64,000 bases of DNA from Bacillota bacterium (GTDB lineage Bacteria > Bacillota > Sulfobacillia > Sulfobacillales > Sulfobacillaceae). The notes beneath the pieces are model-generated. The model was not told the DNA's origin. It searched no databases and was given only the letters and a program-made list of their open reading frames with translations. Numbering within the stretch: the first letter of the stretch is position 1; the number at the start of each line of letters is the position of its first letter. The DNA lies in assembly GCA_021797515.1 (NCBI GenBank), contig JAJZZP010000127.1, forward strand, positions 62,001 through 126,000, read 5' to 3'. The position numbers and the translations under genes were made by a program. Positions 1 through 8,846 of the stretch are shown here, one piece after another.

Positions 1-1442
1 GTAACTTGGCTCCATTGGATCGCAAGAGTTTTGGCCGCTTGATCCCAATCTTTGTACACCCCTACGGCCATTCCCGCTAAAACTGCCGCCCCAAGCGCAC
101 TTGTATCCGTCACATTAGGGATTAGCAATGATTCCTGGAGAAAGTCGGCTTTTCTTTGCACCCACAGTTGATTTTTAGTGCCGCCTCCCGTGACGACAGT
201 CTTCGTGATTTTTTCGCCATTGGCGGCAGTGAGGGTTTTAATAGCCTCCATGCTGACGTAACTCAACGCGTCGATCATGGCCCGCGCCAAATGTTCGGGA
301 CCGTGCCGTTCGGATAGACCGAGTAAGGCGCCGTGAGGGTGAACGCAACGTTCGGGAAAGAATCGGCCAAATAAGAACGGGGCGAACACCAAGTTAACCA
401 TATCGGTGTCTTGCAAATGGGTGCTACTATCAAGTATTTTTTCCCACTGTCTAATACTTGCTGCCTCATCGAGCCCTCCTGTAAGCATCCGCCGTAGCCA
501 TTCCAGGTGACCGCCCCCAATAACCTGAAACATTAAGGCGCGAGTACCAGGATAGACATGGGTATCGTCAATGAGGTCGACATCGGACGGACTTACCACT
601 GGTGCAGAACGATGTGGTGTTGCAAGAATCTCGTAGGTTCCTAACATGTTTAACATCGTGCCTGGTTTCGTTACTCCTAAGGCTCCTGCGGCACAAAGGT
701 AGTCATGTCCACCCACAGCAACCAGAGTATGGGCTGGCAGTCCAGTGTCAGCGGCCAGTCGCGTGCGAATGGGTCCGATCAATGTTCCAGCAGGCTCGAC
801 GTGGGGAAAGCATTCCGGGGAAATAGGAGTGATGTGGATGATTTGTGTGGCCCACCGCCCGCAGCCTTGATCCCAAATCCCCGTACCGCTAGCCGAAGAG
901 GGATCGCAGACAGCTGTCCCGGATAATGCATACGTGACATAACTCACAATGGGAAGGATTTGCGTAATTCGACTGAATCGTGTACGGTCGTGTTCTGCAA
1001 GCCATGTTACCGTAGCAAACGGACTGTTGTGTGGATGATATCCTGTCACTTCATAAAAATGCCTGTCCTGGTCAGCCAGAACGGTTTCATGCACTTCAAT
1101 AGGCCACAACCCGATCACCGGATATACCGGATTGGACTCGGAGTCAAGAGCTACCATAGGCCCCCCCATTCCGGTGACAGCAATGGCCAATATGTTGGAG
1201 TGATTACCAGCGAGCCGGATTTTCGCCAAGAGATCTCGGATGAGTACCTGGATCGCGGTGAGTAGTCGTGCGGGGTCTATAAGGGAATCAAAATAAAGGT
1301 CTCCCACGCGAACTTCAGCTGTCTGAACTTCCCGGGCAGACAGTCGGGCATCAGCCACAATCATCCCTTTAGGAGTGAAAGCAACCGCCTTGAGGTTGGT
1401 ATTGCCTATATCCAGGCTGATAAGAACCGATTCCGTGGTCAT
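1..1442 (-). CDS. FGGY-family carbohydrate kinase (C-terminus beyond window)
   Basis: The frame is open from ATG at 1442 to the window edge, about 480 codons, so only the last residues are missing. It should phosphorylate a sugar, ketose or polyol in the cytoplasm. The N-terminus has the ATP-binding phosphate-1 pattern (SLDIGNTNLKAVAF). A second glycine-rich block, AVGGHDYLCAAGALG, lies mid-protein, and VTGGGTKNQLWVQRKAD near the C-terminus is the usual FGGY adenosine motif. A GAGGTGAG site lies 6 nt before the ATG. It is transcribed divergently from a SIS isomerase / DeoR / sugar ABC locus, so it probably acts in the same pathway. The substrate cannot be read from sequence; xylulokinase or gluconokinase-like activity is possible. 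Confidence 0.88.
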   Translation of the reverse strand, partial: MTTESVLISLDIGNTNLKAVAFTPKGMIVADARLSAREVQTAEVRVGDLYFDSLIDPARLLTAIQVLIRDLLAKIRLAGNHSNILAIAVTGMGGPMVALDSESNPVYPVIGLWPIEVHETVLADQDRHFYEVTGYHPHNSPFATVTWLAEHDRTRFSRITQILPIVSYVTYALSGTAVCDPSSASGTGIWDQGCGRWATQIIHITPISPECFPHVEPAGTLIGPIRTRLAADTGLPAHTLVAVGGHDYLCAAGALGVTKPGTMLNMLGTYEILATPHRSAPVVSPSDVDLIDDTHVYPGTRALMFQVIGGGHLEWLRRMLTGGLDEAASIRQWEKILDSSTHLQDTDMVNLVFAPFLFGRFFPERCVHPHGALLGLSERHGPEHLARAMIDALSYVSMEAIKTLTAANGEKITKTVVTGGGTKNQLWVQRKADFLQESLLIPNVTDTSALGAAVLAGMAVGVYKDWDQAAKTLAIQWSQV

Positions 1443-1471
1443 GGTTTCTCACCTCATGTAACAATATAAAC

Positions 1472-1562
1472 ATATTTCGTCGTATTGTAGTCAAATTCCT
1501 GCCGCGTGAGAAAATTATTTCGTCAGATGCTAATTGGTGAACAAATTTAGTATTATTATATA
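1472..1562 (+). promoter_or_regulatory. Candidate promoter and DeoR operator region
   Basis: This AT-rich divergent intergenic stretch carries two copies of TATTTCGTC, at 1473-1481 and 1516-1524, 43 nt apart (about four helical turns). A possible rightward promoter is TTGGTG (1534-1539), a 17-nt spacer and TATATA (1557-1562). DeoR-family repressors often bind repeats around TTTCG, and the second gene downstream is a DeoR regulator. The assignment is inference. Confidence 0.35.
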
Positions 1563-1592
1563 CACAATCTAAAATACCCAGGGGGGAGTTTT

Positions 1593-2597
1593 GTGGTCGG
1601 AGAAAAAGTCTACGAGCTCATCCATCATCAGGCACAGTTGTGGGAATCTTGCGCCAATGATTGCCCGGCGTTTCAAGGATCTGCACCCTACCTTTTTATC
1701 GGTAGTGGAACATCCTATTACTTAGCCAAGGTGGCGAGCGCTTATGCGATGGCGTTGGGTTTGTCGGCGCAAGCCGCTCCAACGGCGGAAGCCTTCATCG
1801 AGCCCGATCTGTGGGCTCCTCGATTTAAAACGGCAGTCATAATCTCACGCTCAGGCACTACTACTGAGGCAGTATTGGCGGCTCAGAGGCTGGCTGAGCG
1901 ACATCAATATATCACTGCACTGACATGCCATAGGGATTCGACGTTGGCAGAAATCGCTCACCAAGTGTATGCGGCGGAAGGCAGTGACGACGACACCGTG
2001 GTGATGATTCGTTCCTTCACTAGCATGCTAACACTAATTCAGCGAATCATTAATCAAACGGCTGGGATGACGCAATCGCAGCCGCTGAGTCAACATTTTT
2101 CGGAAGTATTCAGACAGTCTTCCACCATGGTGGAATCGATTGCTAAGCGGACACCACGGCGTGTTTATGTTTTAGGTGGCGGGATCCGTCAAGGGATTGC
2201 CGACGAGGGCGTCTTAAAGATGCAGGAAATGGCCGGAGCCGCGGCTTTTTCGTTCAATCCAATGGAATTTCGGCATGGGCCCTGGGGCTCGGTGACTGAT
2301 GACGATGTGGTGGTGCTTTTGGGTCAGTGTAGTCGTAGAAGATACGAGAAGGATTTGTTCCATGATCTTATTGAACGCCAAGCGCGGGTGGTTCCCGTAG
2401 CCCCTGCCAGTTGGTTTGACGGATTGCGAGAAATCTCTTCGGAGTCGGTAAAGCTCCCCGATGTCATTCCAGACATCGACGGGGGGCCATTGGCAGTCGT
2501 GCCACTCCAACTATTAGCATGGAGATTGGCCTTACTGAACGGTCATGATCCGGATGCGCCGCGTAATTTAAATGCTGTCGTGGTATTGAAACCATGA
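1593..2597 (+). CDS. SIS-domain sugar-phosphate isomerase/deaminase
   Basis: This 334-aa cytoplasmic protein has two sugar-isomerase (SIS) folds, as in AgaS, FrlB and the isomerase half of GlmS. The first SIS segment shows FIGSGTSYYLAKVAS, then ISRSGTTTEAV. The second shows VLGGGIRQGIADEGVLKMQEM and FNPMEFRHGP, the usual sugar-phosphate and Glu/His catalytic neighbourhood. There is no glutaminase domain, so it is not a full GlmS. The GTG start is preceded by GGGGGGAG at 4 nt. Its end overlaps the DeoR gene by 4 nt (ATGA), so the two are coupled. Context suggests isomerisation or deamination of an imported amino-sugar or ketose phosphate. Confidence 0.85.
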   Translation: MVGEKVYELIHHQAQLWESCANDCPAFQGSAPYLFIGSGTSYYLAKVASAYAMALGLSAQAAPTAEAFIEPDLWAPRFKTAVIISRSGTTTEAVLAAQRLAERHQYITALTCHRDSTLAEIAHQVYAAEGSDDDTVVMIRSFTSMLTLIQRIINQTAGMTQSQPLSQHFSEVFRQSSTMVESIAKRTPRRVYVLGGGIRQGIADEGVLKMQEMAGAAAFSFNPMEFRHGPWGSVTDDDVVVLLGQCSRRRYEKDLFHDLIERQARVVPVAPASWFDGLREISSESVKLPDVIPDIDGGPLAVVPLQLLAWRLALLNGHDPDAPRNLNAVVVLKP

Positions 2598-3412
2598 CCA
2601 ACGTCTTGATGGGTAGCCGCGTGGGAATTTCCCGAAGACAGGGAAAGATCATTGAATTACTGAGGGCACACGGCACGCTGTCGATTTCCGATGTAGCCAC
2701 TCGGCTTTCCTGCTCAACGGCCACTATTCGGCGGGATATCCAAGGCTTGGAAGAACAGGGTGAGGTGCGCCGACTTCATGGTGCGGTGGCATTAGATGGC
2801 ATGGTGGTCGAACGTCCGTTTCAAGATAAATTTACCACGCATCCGGAGGAGAAAAAAGACATTGCGGCTTGTCTTGCCGAGTGGATGCCAGATGGTGCCA
2901 TTGTGGGTTTGAACGGGGGGACCACCACGACCGCCGTAGCGCTTCGATTGGCAGAGTTGCAACGAAACATTACCGTGGTGACCAACGCGGTGAATATTGC
3001 CCACACATTAAGTGATCGAGGGATTCCCGTGGTGGTTGTCGGGGGTGCACTGAGACCTCAAAATTACGAAACGACAGGGCCTGCAGCGCTGGCTTCCTTG
3101 GCCCAATTGCATTTAGACTGGGCCGTTTTGGGAGCCAATGGGATTGATCGCAAGTTTGGGATCACTACTACCACTGAAGACGAAGCGGCTGTGGGGCAGG
3201 CGTTTGCCAAACAAGCTGATCACGTACTGGTTGCGGGGGATCGGAGTAAATTGGGTCGGACTGCCTTATTTCGCATGTTATTGTGGAATGAGTTGGACTT
3301 TCTTTGTTCCGATAATGGAGCGCGTTCCCTATTAGAAGATTGGGGTCTCAGTATGGTCGAAGAGGGTATTTGGTCTCTTGACGGAGGTGGACCTCGGCAA
3401 TCTGGCGGGTGA
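2594..3412 (+). CDS. DeoR/GlpR-family transcriptional repressor
   Basis: At 272 aa this is typical DeoR length. An N-terminal winged HTH (residues about 10-65: SISDVATRLSCSTATIRRDI, then LEEQGEVRRLHGA) is followed by the DeoRC sugar-phosphate sensor fold, including VGLNGGTTTTAVA and VVTNAVNIA. It probably represses the surrounding sugar locus until a phosphorylated sugar binds. It starts inside the isomerase stop (ATGA), and its own TGA overlaps the GTG of the next, decayed kinase (GTGA). Candidate operator repeats lie upstream of the isomerase. Confidence 0.92.
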   Translation: MTNVLMGSRVGISRRQGKIIELLRAHGTLSISDVATRLSCSTATIRRDIQGLEEQGEVRRLHGAVALDGMVVERPFQDKFTTHPEEKKDIAACLAEWMPDGAIVGLNGGTTTTAVALRLAELQRNITVVTNAVNIAHTLSDRGIPVVVVGGALRPQNYETTGPAALASLAQLHLDWAVLGANGIDRKFGITTTTEDEAAVGQAFAKQADHVLVAGDRSKLGRTALFRMLLWNELDFLCSDNGARSLLEDWGLSMVEEGIWSLDGGGPRQSGG

Positions 3413-4324
3413 CGGTAAATCTGGCACTTGACATTACCTATCGTCTCGAATTGGGGATCGCACCGGGGCACGTGCCGAGTGCTACCTAGAGCGTGCGGGC
3501 GGTCACGGTATATAATAGCAATGTGGCACGGACTGTCGCCGCTTCACGTATTCTGTTAACCACCGTAGGAAGATATGGTGGCGCGATTGGGAAAAACTCG
3601 TCAATTGTTGCACTGGAACGGCATTTCATATCTGGCGCAAGAATCCCCGTCAGAGACTCTCCGGTTTATGACGGTGACAGGAGCAAGGGAAGGCTCATAA
3701 ATACCGGAGCCAGGACCTGCCATTCCGGGCCGATTTTATCCCGTGTTGCGCCGAACAATTGGGTGACGTTGTCAGGTAGATTGCCTATCTCGGTTGGCTC
3801 GATGACACCTACGTCACGTGGATTAACCGATTGCAGTCTCGGGTCGCCGGAATCATGGTGGACATCTCCGGAGCCGCGCTAAAATTGGCCATGACGGCTG
3901 ACCCGACCGCCGCCGTACCCAATCTCGGTGAGTGTCGGAACATAAGCCATGACCCCGAGATTGTCAAAGAGGTACTCACTATTGTGACATTGGAGGCTGA
4001 AGGAGTTCAATTGGGCGTTGTGATGCAGGCAATTCCTACGACGGTTACTGCCTCGAAAGTTTGATGCTCGCGGGTGGCGGACCAAGCGCGGCATGAGAAC
4101 TATGTGCAATACGGGAGGATCCGGTGGAAGATGCCGTTTGCTGCGCTGTTGCTGTGGGCACAAGCAGTGCAACAAAGGCTGTGGGCGACGACGATACTGA
4201 CGTGGTCGCACGATCCCGTAAGGGGAAACGCCGTATCGCACTGACTAGTGCCGGTGAGGAAATCAGAGAACATGTTGCACAAAAACTTGCGGATTTGAAC
4301 CCAAATCGTGAATTGTCCGAATAA
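3409..4324 (+). pseudogene. Decayed PfkB-type 1-phosphofructokinase/tagatose-6-P kinase
   Basis: Three successive frames spell a FruK/LacC-like kinase. From GTG at 3409 (overlapping the DeoR stop) comes VTVNLALDITYRLE. A TAG at 3487-3489 interrupts the frame, which resumes with NVARTVAAS and, further on, NWVTLSGRLP. Near 3780-3800 the frame shifts to DDTYVTWINRLQ, VDISGAALKLAM and EGVQLGVVMQA. A TGA at 4062 and another shift lead to VEDAVCCAVAVGTSSATKA, matching the C-terminal helix of the family. The GGKG substrate loop and the GAGD catalytic loop are not recognisable. Its place between deoR and the sugar ABC genes fits a lost operon kinase. The exact 3' limit is uncertain. Confidence 0.75.
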
Positions 4325-4408
4325 ATTTTTACTAAATGGACAAAAAAGTGCAGGAATACAATCATGTCATGGAGAATAAACGTGACAAATCAAAAAGGAG
4401 GTAGCTTC

Positions 4409-5737
4409 ATGAAAAGCAAGTCCGTGATCTGGGGGATGGGAAGCCTTTTATTGGTGGGAACGATAAGTGCTTGTGGATCGGCGTCGAAGACTACGCCAGC
4501 AGCTACCGGATACAAGGCAGGAGCGATTAATCGGCAATATGCCGGAACAACCATCACCGTTTTGCTTCCGCCCTATGGTGCCATGCCCCAAACCCAACTG
4601 GCCAAGTTTACGAAGGAAACAGGAATTAAAGTCAACCTGGAAACATTAGCGTGGGCTGATATCCATGACAAAATAGTGACGGCTGAGGCGGCGCATATTT
4701 CTCCTGCTGATGTAACCGAGGTGGACTGGTCTTGGGTAGGTCAGTTCTCGCAGGCGGGGTGGTATACGCCGTTAAATAACTACATTGCTCCAAAGTACTT
4801 GGCAAACGCCATAAACCGAAACGTTTTTACTATCAACAATAAACTGATTGCGATGCCATACAACTTTGGATTTAAGGAAACTACAATCAATTGGACCGAT
4901 TTTCACAAGGCCGGAATTACAAAGGCTCCAACCACATGGGCCCAAGTCTTACAAGATGCAAAAATTCTTAAGGCCAAAGGTGTGGTGCAGTATCCCGTCG
5001 GATTTCCGCTATCAATTGGTGAGAGCAATTCAACCAACTGGTATGCACTGATTAAGTCGGCGGGTGGCACCCTCTTCAATTCGAAGTGGGATCCCCAGTT
5101 TACTTCGCCGTCTTCACCAGGCTATCAAGCCCTAGTATTCGAGAAAAAACTCTACCAAGACGGATTGATGCCCCCAGGCGTGGTGTCGTTGCATAATGCT
5201 CAAGTGCAAAGTTTGTTTGCGTCGGGAGAAATTGCGATCGCTTTGACATCGGGACCTTTATTTATGAGTAGCTTCAAAAACCCGTCTACGTCTAAGGTTG
5301 CAAGCGATCATCTCCAAATTATTCCTCTGCCAGGCAATGACGGTCAGCGAACCGGAACCTTCGGTCTCCCAGAAGGACTGGGTATTCCAGAATTGTCTGC
5401 GCATAAGGGAGCGGCAGCTGAGTTCATTAATTGGTGGATGGAGAAACCGCAGTTGTTGTTGTCGTATAATGACCCGAATATGGGTAATCCCCCGCCCCAA
5501 TTGGACGTGTTGAACCAACTGGCTAAGGAGAACAAAATTCAAGATGGATCAGAAATCATGTCGATTCTCCCTACCGTCAAACCATTATTTTCACAGGGAA
5601 CGCCAGTTTGGTATCCGCAATTTAGCACCGATGCGGCGACTATGATTCAATCGGTGGTTGAGGGCCACATGTCAGTCAAAACCGGCGTAACTACGTTAGC
5701 CTCGGAAGTGAAACAAATGGTCCAAAGTGCTCCGTAA
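4409..5737 (+). CDS. ABC sugar transporter solute-binding lipoprotein
   Basis: This 442-aa extracellular binding protein belongs to family 1 (MalE/UgpB-like). The chosen ATG at 4409 has AAAGGAGG 8 nt upstream; an in-frame ATG at 4364 has no such site. The N-terminus is a lipoprotein signal: positive start, hydrophobic core, lipobox ISAC with the acylated Cys at about residue 22. Mature motifs include FTKETGIKVN and WWMEKPQLLL. Two permeases follow at once, so it delivers a sugar or oligosaccharide to that importer. Expression is probably controlled with the DeoR operon, although a decayed kinase separates them. Confidence 0.9.
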   Translation: MKSKSVIWGMGSLLLVGTISACGSASKTTPAATGYKAGAINRQYAGTTITVLLPPYGAMPQTQLAKFTKETGIKVNLETLAWADIHDKIVTAEAAHISPADVTEVDWSWVGQFSQAGWYTPLNNYIAPKYLANAINRNVFTINNKLIAMPYNFGFKETTINWTDFHKAGITKAPTTWAQVLQDAKILKAKGVVQYPVGFPLSIGESNSTNWYALIKSAGGTLFNSKWDPQFTSPSSPGYQALVFEKKLYQDGLMPPGVVSLHNAQVQSLFASGEIAIALTSGPLFMSSFKNPSTSKVASDHLQIIPLPGNDGQRTGTFGLPEGLGIPELSAHKGAAAEFINWWMEKPQLLLSYNDPNMGNPPPQLDVLNQLAKENKIQDGSEIMSILPTVKPLFSQGTPVWYPQFSTDAATMIQSVVEGHMSVKTGVTTLASEVKQMVQSAP

Positions 5738-5751
5738 TTTGTTGTGGGGAG

Positions 5752-6699
5752 GTGCCTTGCCCAGTGGAAACGCGAACCATCACTCAGGGAGCGCGCCCCG
5801 TTCGCGGGAAGCAGCGGGCGCGTCCCTTGTGGCGGAAATTCTTTACGCCATATCTTCTCGTTTTACCGGCCGTCGCAGTGATTTTCGGCTTAGTCATCTA
5901 TCCCCTGATGTTCAGTGTCTTTAGTAGTTTGCACGTGGATGACCTACTTTACGCGGGCATTCACACCTATATTGGACTAAAAAACTATCGGCAAGTTTTG
6001 TTGGACCCTTCCTTTCAGATTGCCGTCCGAAATACCCTAGTGTATTTTGTTTTGGCCACGATCGGCGTTCTTATTATTGGGCTGACCATTTCGAGTTGGT
6101 TGCATAGTATTGACCTCAAATGGCGGGGCCTGTTTCTGACAATAGTGATCTTGCCGTGGGCAGTGCCGGGAGTGGTGACCGGACTGCTTTGGTCCTTTAT
6201 TTACAATCCGACGTCAGGTATTTTAGATGGTGTTTTGAGAAGTATGCATCTGATTTCTCAAAATATCGTCTGGTTCTGTCACACTAGTATGAGCCTCGTA
6301 CTAATTACTGTAGCGCTTTTGTGGCAGATTGTGCCATTATCGTCGGTCATTTTATTGGCGGGTCTTGAGAGCATTCCCCCGACCCTCTATGAAGCGGCGA
6401 CTGTTGATGGCTGCAGCGCTGTGCGGCGGTTCTTTGGTATTACCGTACCTCTGCTAAGACCTTCATTAGCTATCGTTCTCGTCCAAACGGCGGTTCTCAG
6501 TATCGGTATATTCGACCAAGTCTATGTATTGACAGGATACGATCCCAGTACCAAATCTGCGGTTATTCAAACCTATTTGTACGCGTTTCAGAACCTTAAC
6601 TTTGGACAAGGTATTAGTGCTGCACTCCTTATTACTTTGGGGATTACAGTGATCGGATATCTCTATTTGCGGTTGATTTACCGGGAGGTTGCCTACTAA
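5752..6699 (+). CDS. ABC sugar transporter permease (MalF/UgpA type)
   Basis: The 315-aa membrane protein has about six transmembrane segments. The cytoplasmic EAA loop that docks the ATPase is YEAATVDGCSAVRRFFGITV, followed by PLLRPS. GTG at 5752 sits almost on the GGGGAGG site; GTG at 5764, 11 nt beyond it, is a plausible alternative start. The end overlaps the next permease (TAATG). The locus has no ATPase gene, so a shared MsmK/UgpC-type ATPase encoded elsewhere is likely. Confidence 0.88.
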   Translation: MPCPVETRTITQGARPVRGKQRARPLWRKFFTPYLLVLPAVAVIFGLVIYPLMFSVFSSLHVDDLLYAGIHTYIGLKNYRQVLLDPSFQIAVRNTLVYFVLATIGVLIIGLTISSWLHSIDLKWRGLFLTIVILPWAVPGVVTGLLWSFIYNPTSGILDGVLRSMHLISQNIVWFCHTSMSLVLITVALLWQIVPLSSVILLAGLESIPPTLYEAATVDGCSAVRRFFGITVPLLRPSLAIVLVQTAVLSIGIFDQVYVLTGYDPSTKSAVIQTYLYAFQNLNFGQGISAALLITLGITVIGYLYLRLIYREVAY

Positions 6700-7526
6700 T
6701 GCGTCGTGGAATTCGCATAGTCCTTGGGATTCTCATTATCTTTTGGTCTCTTGCGCCCATTTATTGGGCTTTGGTGGTGAGTTTAGCCACACCATTGCAG
6801 GTCGATATCGCCAAGCCATTCTTTTTCCCTCACCCCATCACATTGCGGTATTTTACGCTGTTGCTGTCATGGAATGCGACTTCCCGGAGCTTTCTGCGTA
6901 TCGGATTGAATTCAATTATTGAGGCAGCAATGACCACTCTACTAACGGTTATTATTGCGACCATGGCAGGGTACGCATTCGCTCGATTGAGGTTTCGCGG
7001 TCAAACCCTATTCTTTTATCTCATTGTCGGAACGATTTCTCTTCCGGCGTACGCAGTCATAGTGCCCTTGTTTCAAATGATGAGCCAACTGAATTTGGTG
7101 GGGACTTATTCAGGTGTGATTTTAGTAGAAATTTCGGCGGCGCTGCCTCTTGCTACATGGCTGATGCGCAGCTATATAGCGTCATTGCCGACCTCAATTG
7201 AAGAGGCGGCACGGATTGATGGAGCCAATTTGGTGGCGACATTACGGCAAGTAATTCTACCTCTTATTGGCCCGGGCATGGCCTCGACGACGATTGTGGT
7301 ATTCCTCATGACATGGAGCCAATTTATCATTCCGCTGACGTTCGCCCCGGCGTCGCATGCCGAATCATTAACGGTGCTGATCACTCAATTCGTCACAAAA
7401 GACGCTGTAGACTATGGACTTCAGGCTGCGGCAGGAATTTTAGCCTTAATTCCCGCGGCCATCCTCGTGGTGCGGTACAATCGGCGGTTGGTGAGCGGGC
7501 TATTGACTGGCGCTGTCACGTCATAG
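6699..7526 (+). CDS. ABC sugar transporter permease (MalG/UgpE type)
   Basis: The 275-aa partner permease has about six membrane spans and the EAA loop IEEAARIDGANLVATLRQVI, followed by LPLIGPG. Length and motif position match the MalG/UgpE class. It is translationally coupled to the preceding permease through TAATG. It is the last gene of the sugar operon; an imperfect hairpin lies about 80 nt downstream. Confidence 0.88.
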   Translation: MRRGIRIVLGILIIFWSLAPIYWALVVSLATPLQVDIAKPFFFPHPITLRYFTLLLSWNATSRSFLRIGLNSIIEAAMTTLLTVIIATMAGYAFARLRFRGQTLFFYLIVGTISLPAYAVIVPLFQMMSQLNLVGTYSGVILVEISAALPLATWLMRSYIASLPTSIEEAARIDGANLVATLRQVILPLIGPGMASTTIVVFLMTWSQFIIPLTFAPASHAESLTVLITQFVTKDAVDYGLQAAAGILALIPAAILVVRYNRRLVSGLLTGAVTS

Positions 7527-7602
7527 ATCGGGAACTGTTGTTTGCGATCCCTAAATTTCGTCTTCGGTACAGGTCAGGTGAATCATGAGGATCCCCCAGG
7601 AT

Positions 7603-7645
7603 GCGATGGGGTGAGAAAAGGTATGGCTTCACCTCACCGTATCGC
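7603..7645 (+). terminator. Imperfect hairpin after sugar ABC operon
   Basis: GCGATGGGGTGAG (7603-7615) pairs with CTCACCGTATCGC (7633-7645) at 11 of 13 positions, with a 17-nt loop. There is no clear T-tract, so it could be a transcript-end structure or a processing stem rather than an intrinsic terminator. Confidence 0.35.
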
Positions 7646-7711
7646 AGGGGTTAACGGTGCCCAGTTAGAACATTATTTTTCTCGAACCGGAAATACCACG
7701 GAGGTGCATTT

Positions 7712-7762
7712 ATGGCGGGAGGCTTCGGGCCCCCGCACTTTCTGTTTGGCCCGGGGCCATAA
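7712..7762 (+). CDS. Possible 16-aa glycine/proline-rich small ORF
   Basis: ATG at 7712 follows a strong GGAGGTG site (7700-7706) by 5 nt and opens a 16-codon frame, MAGGFGPPHFLFGPGP, before TAA. I know no homologue. It lies about 80 nt before the spore-protein gene and could be a leader peptide or small structural peptide. The ribosome site is the only positive evidence. Confidence 0.3.
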   Translation: MAGGFGPPHFLFGPGP

Positions 7763-7840
7763 AGTGGGAGATTTCGGACACACTAAAGGGAAAATCTTCA
7801 ACGAAGGGCAAATCAAGGGAAAAGAAAGGAACAGGACGCC

Positions 7841-8068
7841 ATGACGAGTCAACCGCAACCTGGTACACTAGAGAGGAAATCTGCCTCCAAGACCAACAAA
7901 TCCCAACGAGAAAACCTGACCATGCTAAAAATGGAAGCGGCTGAACTTTTGGGGCTGATGGAAAAGGTGCGTCAAGTAGGCTGGGGCGGATTAACGGCAA
8001 GAGAAACCGGCAGTATTGGTGGGTTGATGAACCGGATTCAGCGCGAACGAGCACAAAATACCGAGTAG
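7841..8068 (+). CDS. Alpha/beta-type small acid-soluble spore protein-like
   Basis: The 75-aa product carries the two blocks of the SspA/SspB family: KMEAAELLG (family: EIA-ELG, the region cut by germination protease) and LTARETGSIGGLMNRI (family: lTsRenGsvGG.MvkrlI). The linker between them is short, and the first 25 residues are a hydrophilic extension. Such proteins coat and protect DNA in the spore core. The assignment rests on these motifs; overall similarity is modest. It precedes a creatininase-family gene by 19 nt and may be co-transcribed, though spore genes usually have their own sigma-G promoter, which I could not identify. Confidence 0.68.
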   Translation: MTSQPQPGTLERKSASKTNKSQRENLTMLKMEAAELLGLMEKVRQVGWGGLTARETGSIGGLMNRIQRERAQNTE

Positions 8069-8087
8069 ACGGGAGACAGGTGATTAA

Positions 8088-8819
8088 GTGTACTGGGAAC
8101 GTTTGACCAGCAAAACCTTCCAAGAGCAGGTCATCAATCGTGTGGACACGGCAATTTTGCCTACCGGCAGCGTTGAGGCCCACGGCATGCATTGTCCCTT
8201 AGGAACGGACAACATAGCACCGGCGGAATTTGCAGCACGGCTAGAAGCGTTGTTTCCCGACCGCGTTCTAGTATTACCTGCGGTGCCTTATGGGCACACC
8301 TGGGACTTGGCTCAATGGCCTGGCACAATTTCCGTATCCAACCGAGCTTTTAGTCAGTATGTCGCAGAAGTGGGAACCAACGCCAGTCGGTGGGGAATTC
8401 GCAACCTCATTTTGATGAATGGCCATGGTGGAAATGTGGGCGCGCTGCAAGAAGCCATGGAGTCCATGGCAGAGGCTGGGATGCGCGCGGTGTTGGTAAA
8501 CTGGTGGTTGGATTATAGCCAAGATATCTTGACGGTGGCGTCAGGACAAGGGCACGCCGGTGAGGATGAAACCGCTGTAATGCTGGCCATAGCTGGGAAT
8601 TGGGTCAAAATGGAGGATGCCACCTTTAACCTCTTTAAGGCTAAATTTCGTGTCAAGGCCATAGGTATTCAAGATAAGGTGTTGCGTCATGCGACGACAG
8701 GGGACGGGCGGCTCGGCACCAAGGAAAAGGGCGAAAAAATCATTGAACTGGTGGTCGCTCGCATGTCCCACATGCTGGAAGACTTGTGGCAAAACGACCT
8801 TTTTACCGAAGCACACTGA
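8088..8819 (+). CDS. Creatininase-family metal-dependent amidohydrolase
   Basis: At 243 aa this is the normal family length. Metal and substrate motifs are in order: LPTGSVEAHGMHCPLGTD (Glu and His ligands with Asp), PYGHTWD, LMNGHGGN, and GHAGEDETAVML near the C-terminus. The family cleaves amide or lactam bonds (creatinine, formamidopyrimidines, mycofactocin precursor). The true substrate is not visible. GTG is the start, with an AGGTGA element just upstream. It sits between a spore protein and an aminotransferase, which does not narrow its role. Confidence 0.85.
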   Translation: MYWERLTSKTFQEQVINRVDTAILPTGSVEAHGMHCPLGTDNIAPAEFAARLEALFPDRVLVLPAVPYGHTWDLAQWPGTISVSNRAFSQYVAEVGTNASRWGIRNLILMNGHGGNVGALQEAMESMAEAGMRAVLVNWWLDYSQDILTVASGQGHAGEDETAVMLAIAGNWVKMEDATFNLFKAKFRVKAIGIQDKVLRHATTGDGRLGTKEKGEKIIELVVARMSHMLEDLWQNDLFTEAH

Positions 8820-8846
8820 AAATTGGACGTTGAGGAGGAGTCATCG

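Noticed and set aside
275-1265. Short frames on both strands in the first 1.3 kb
   Set aside because: They are shadows of the long open frame from 1442 to the window start, which reads as a clear FGGY kinase.
7542-7844. 100-codon frame before the spore protein gene
   Set aside because: It begins at TTG with no ribosome site, runs through a hairpin and has no recognisable product; the tiny ORF at 7712 has better start evidence.
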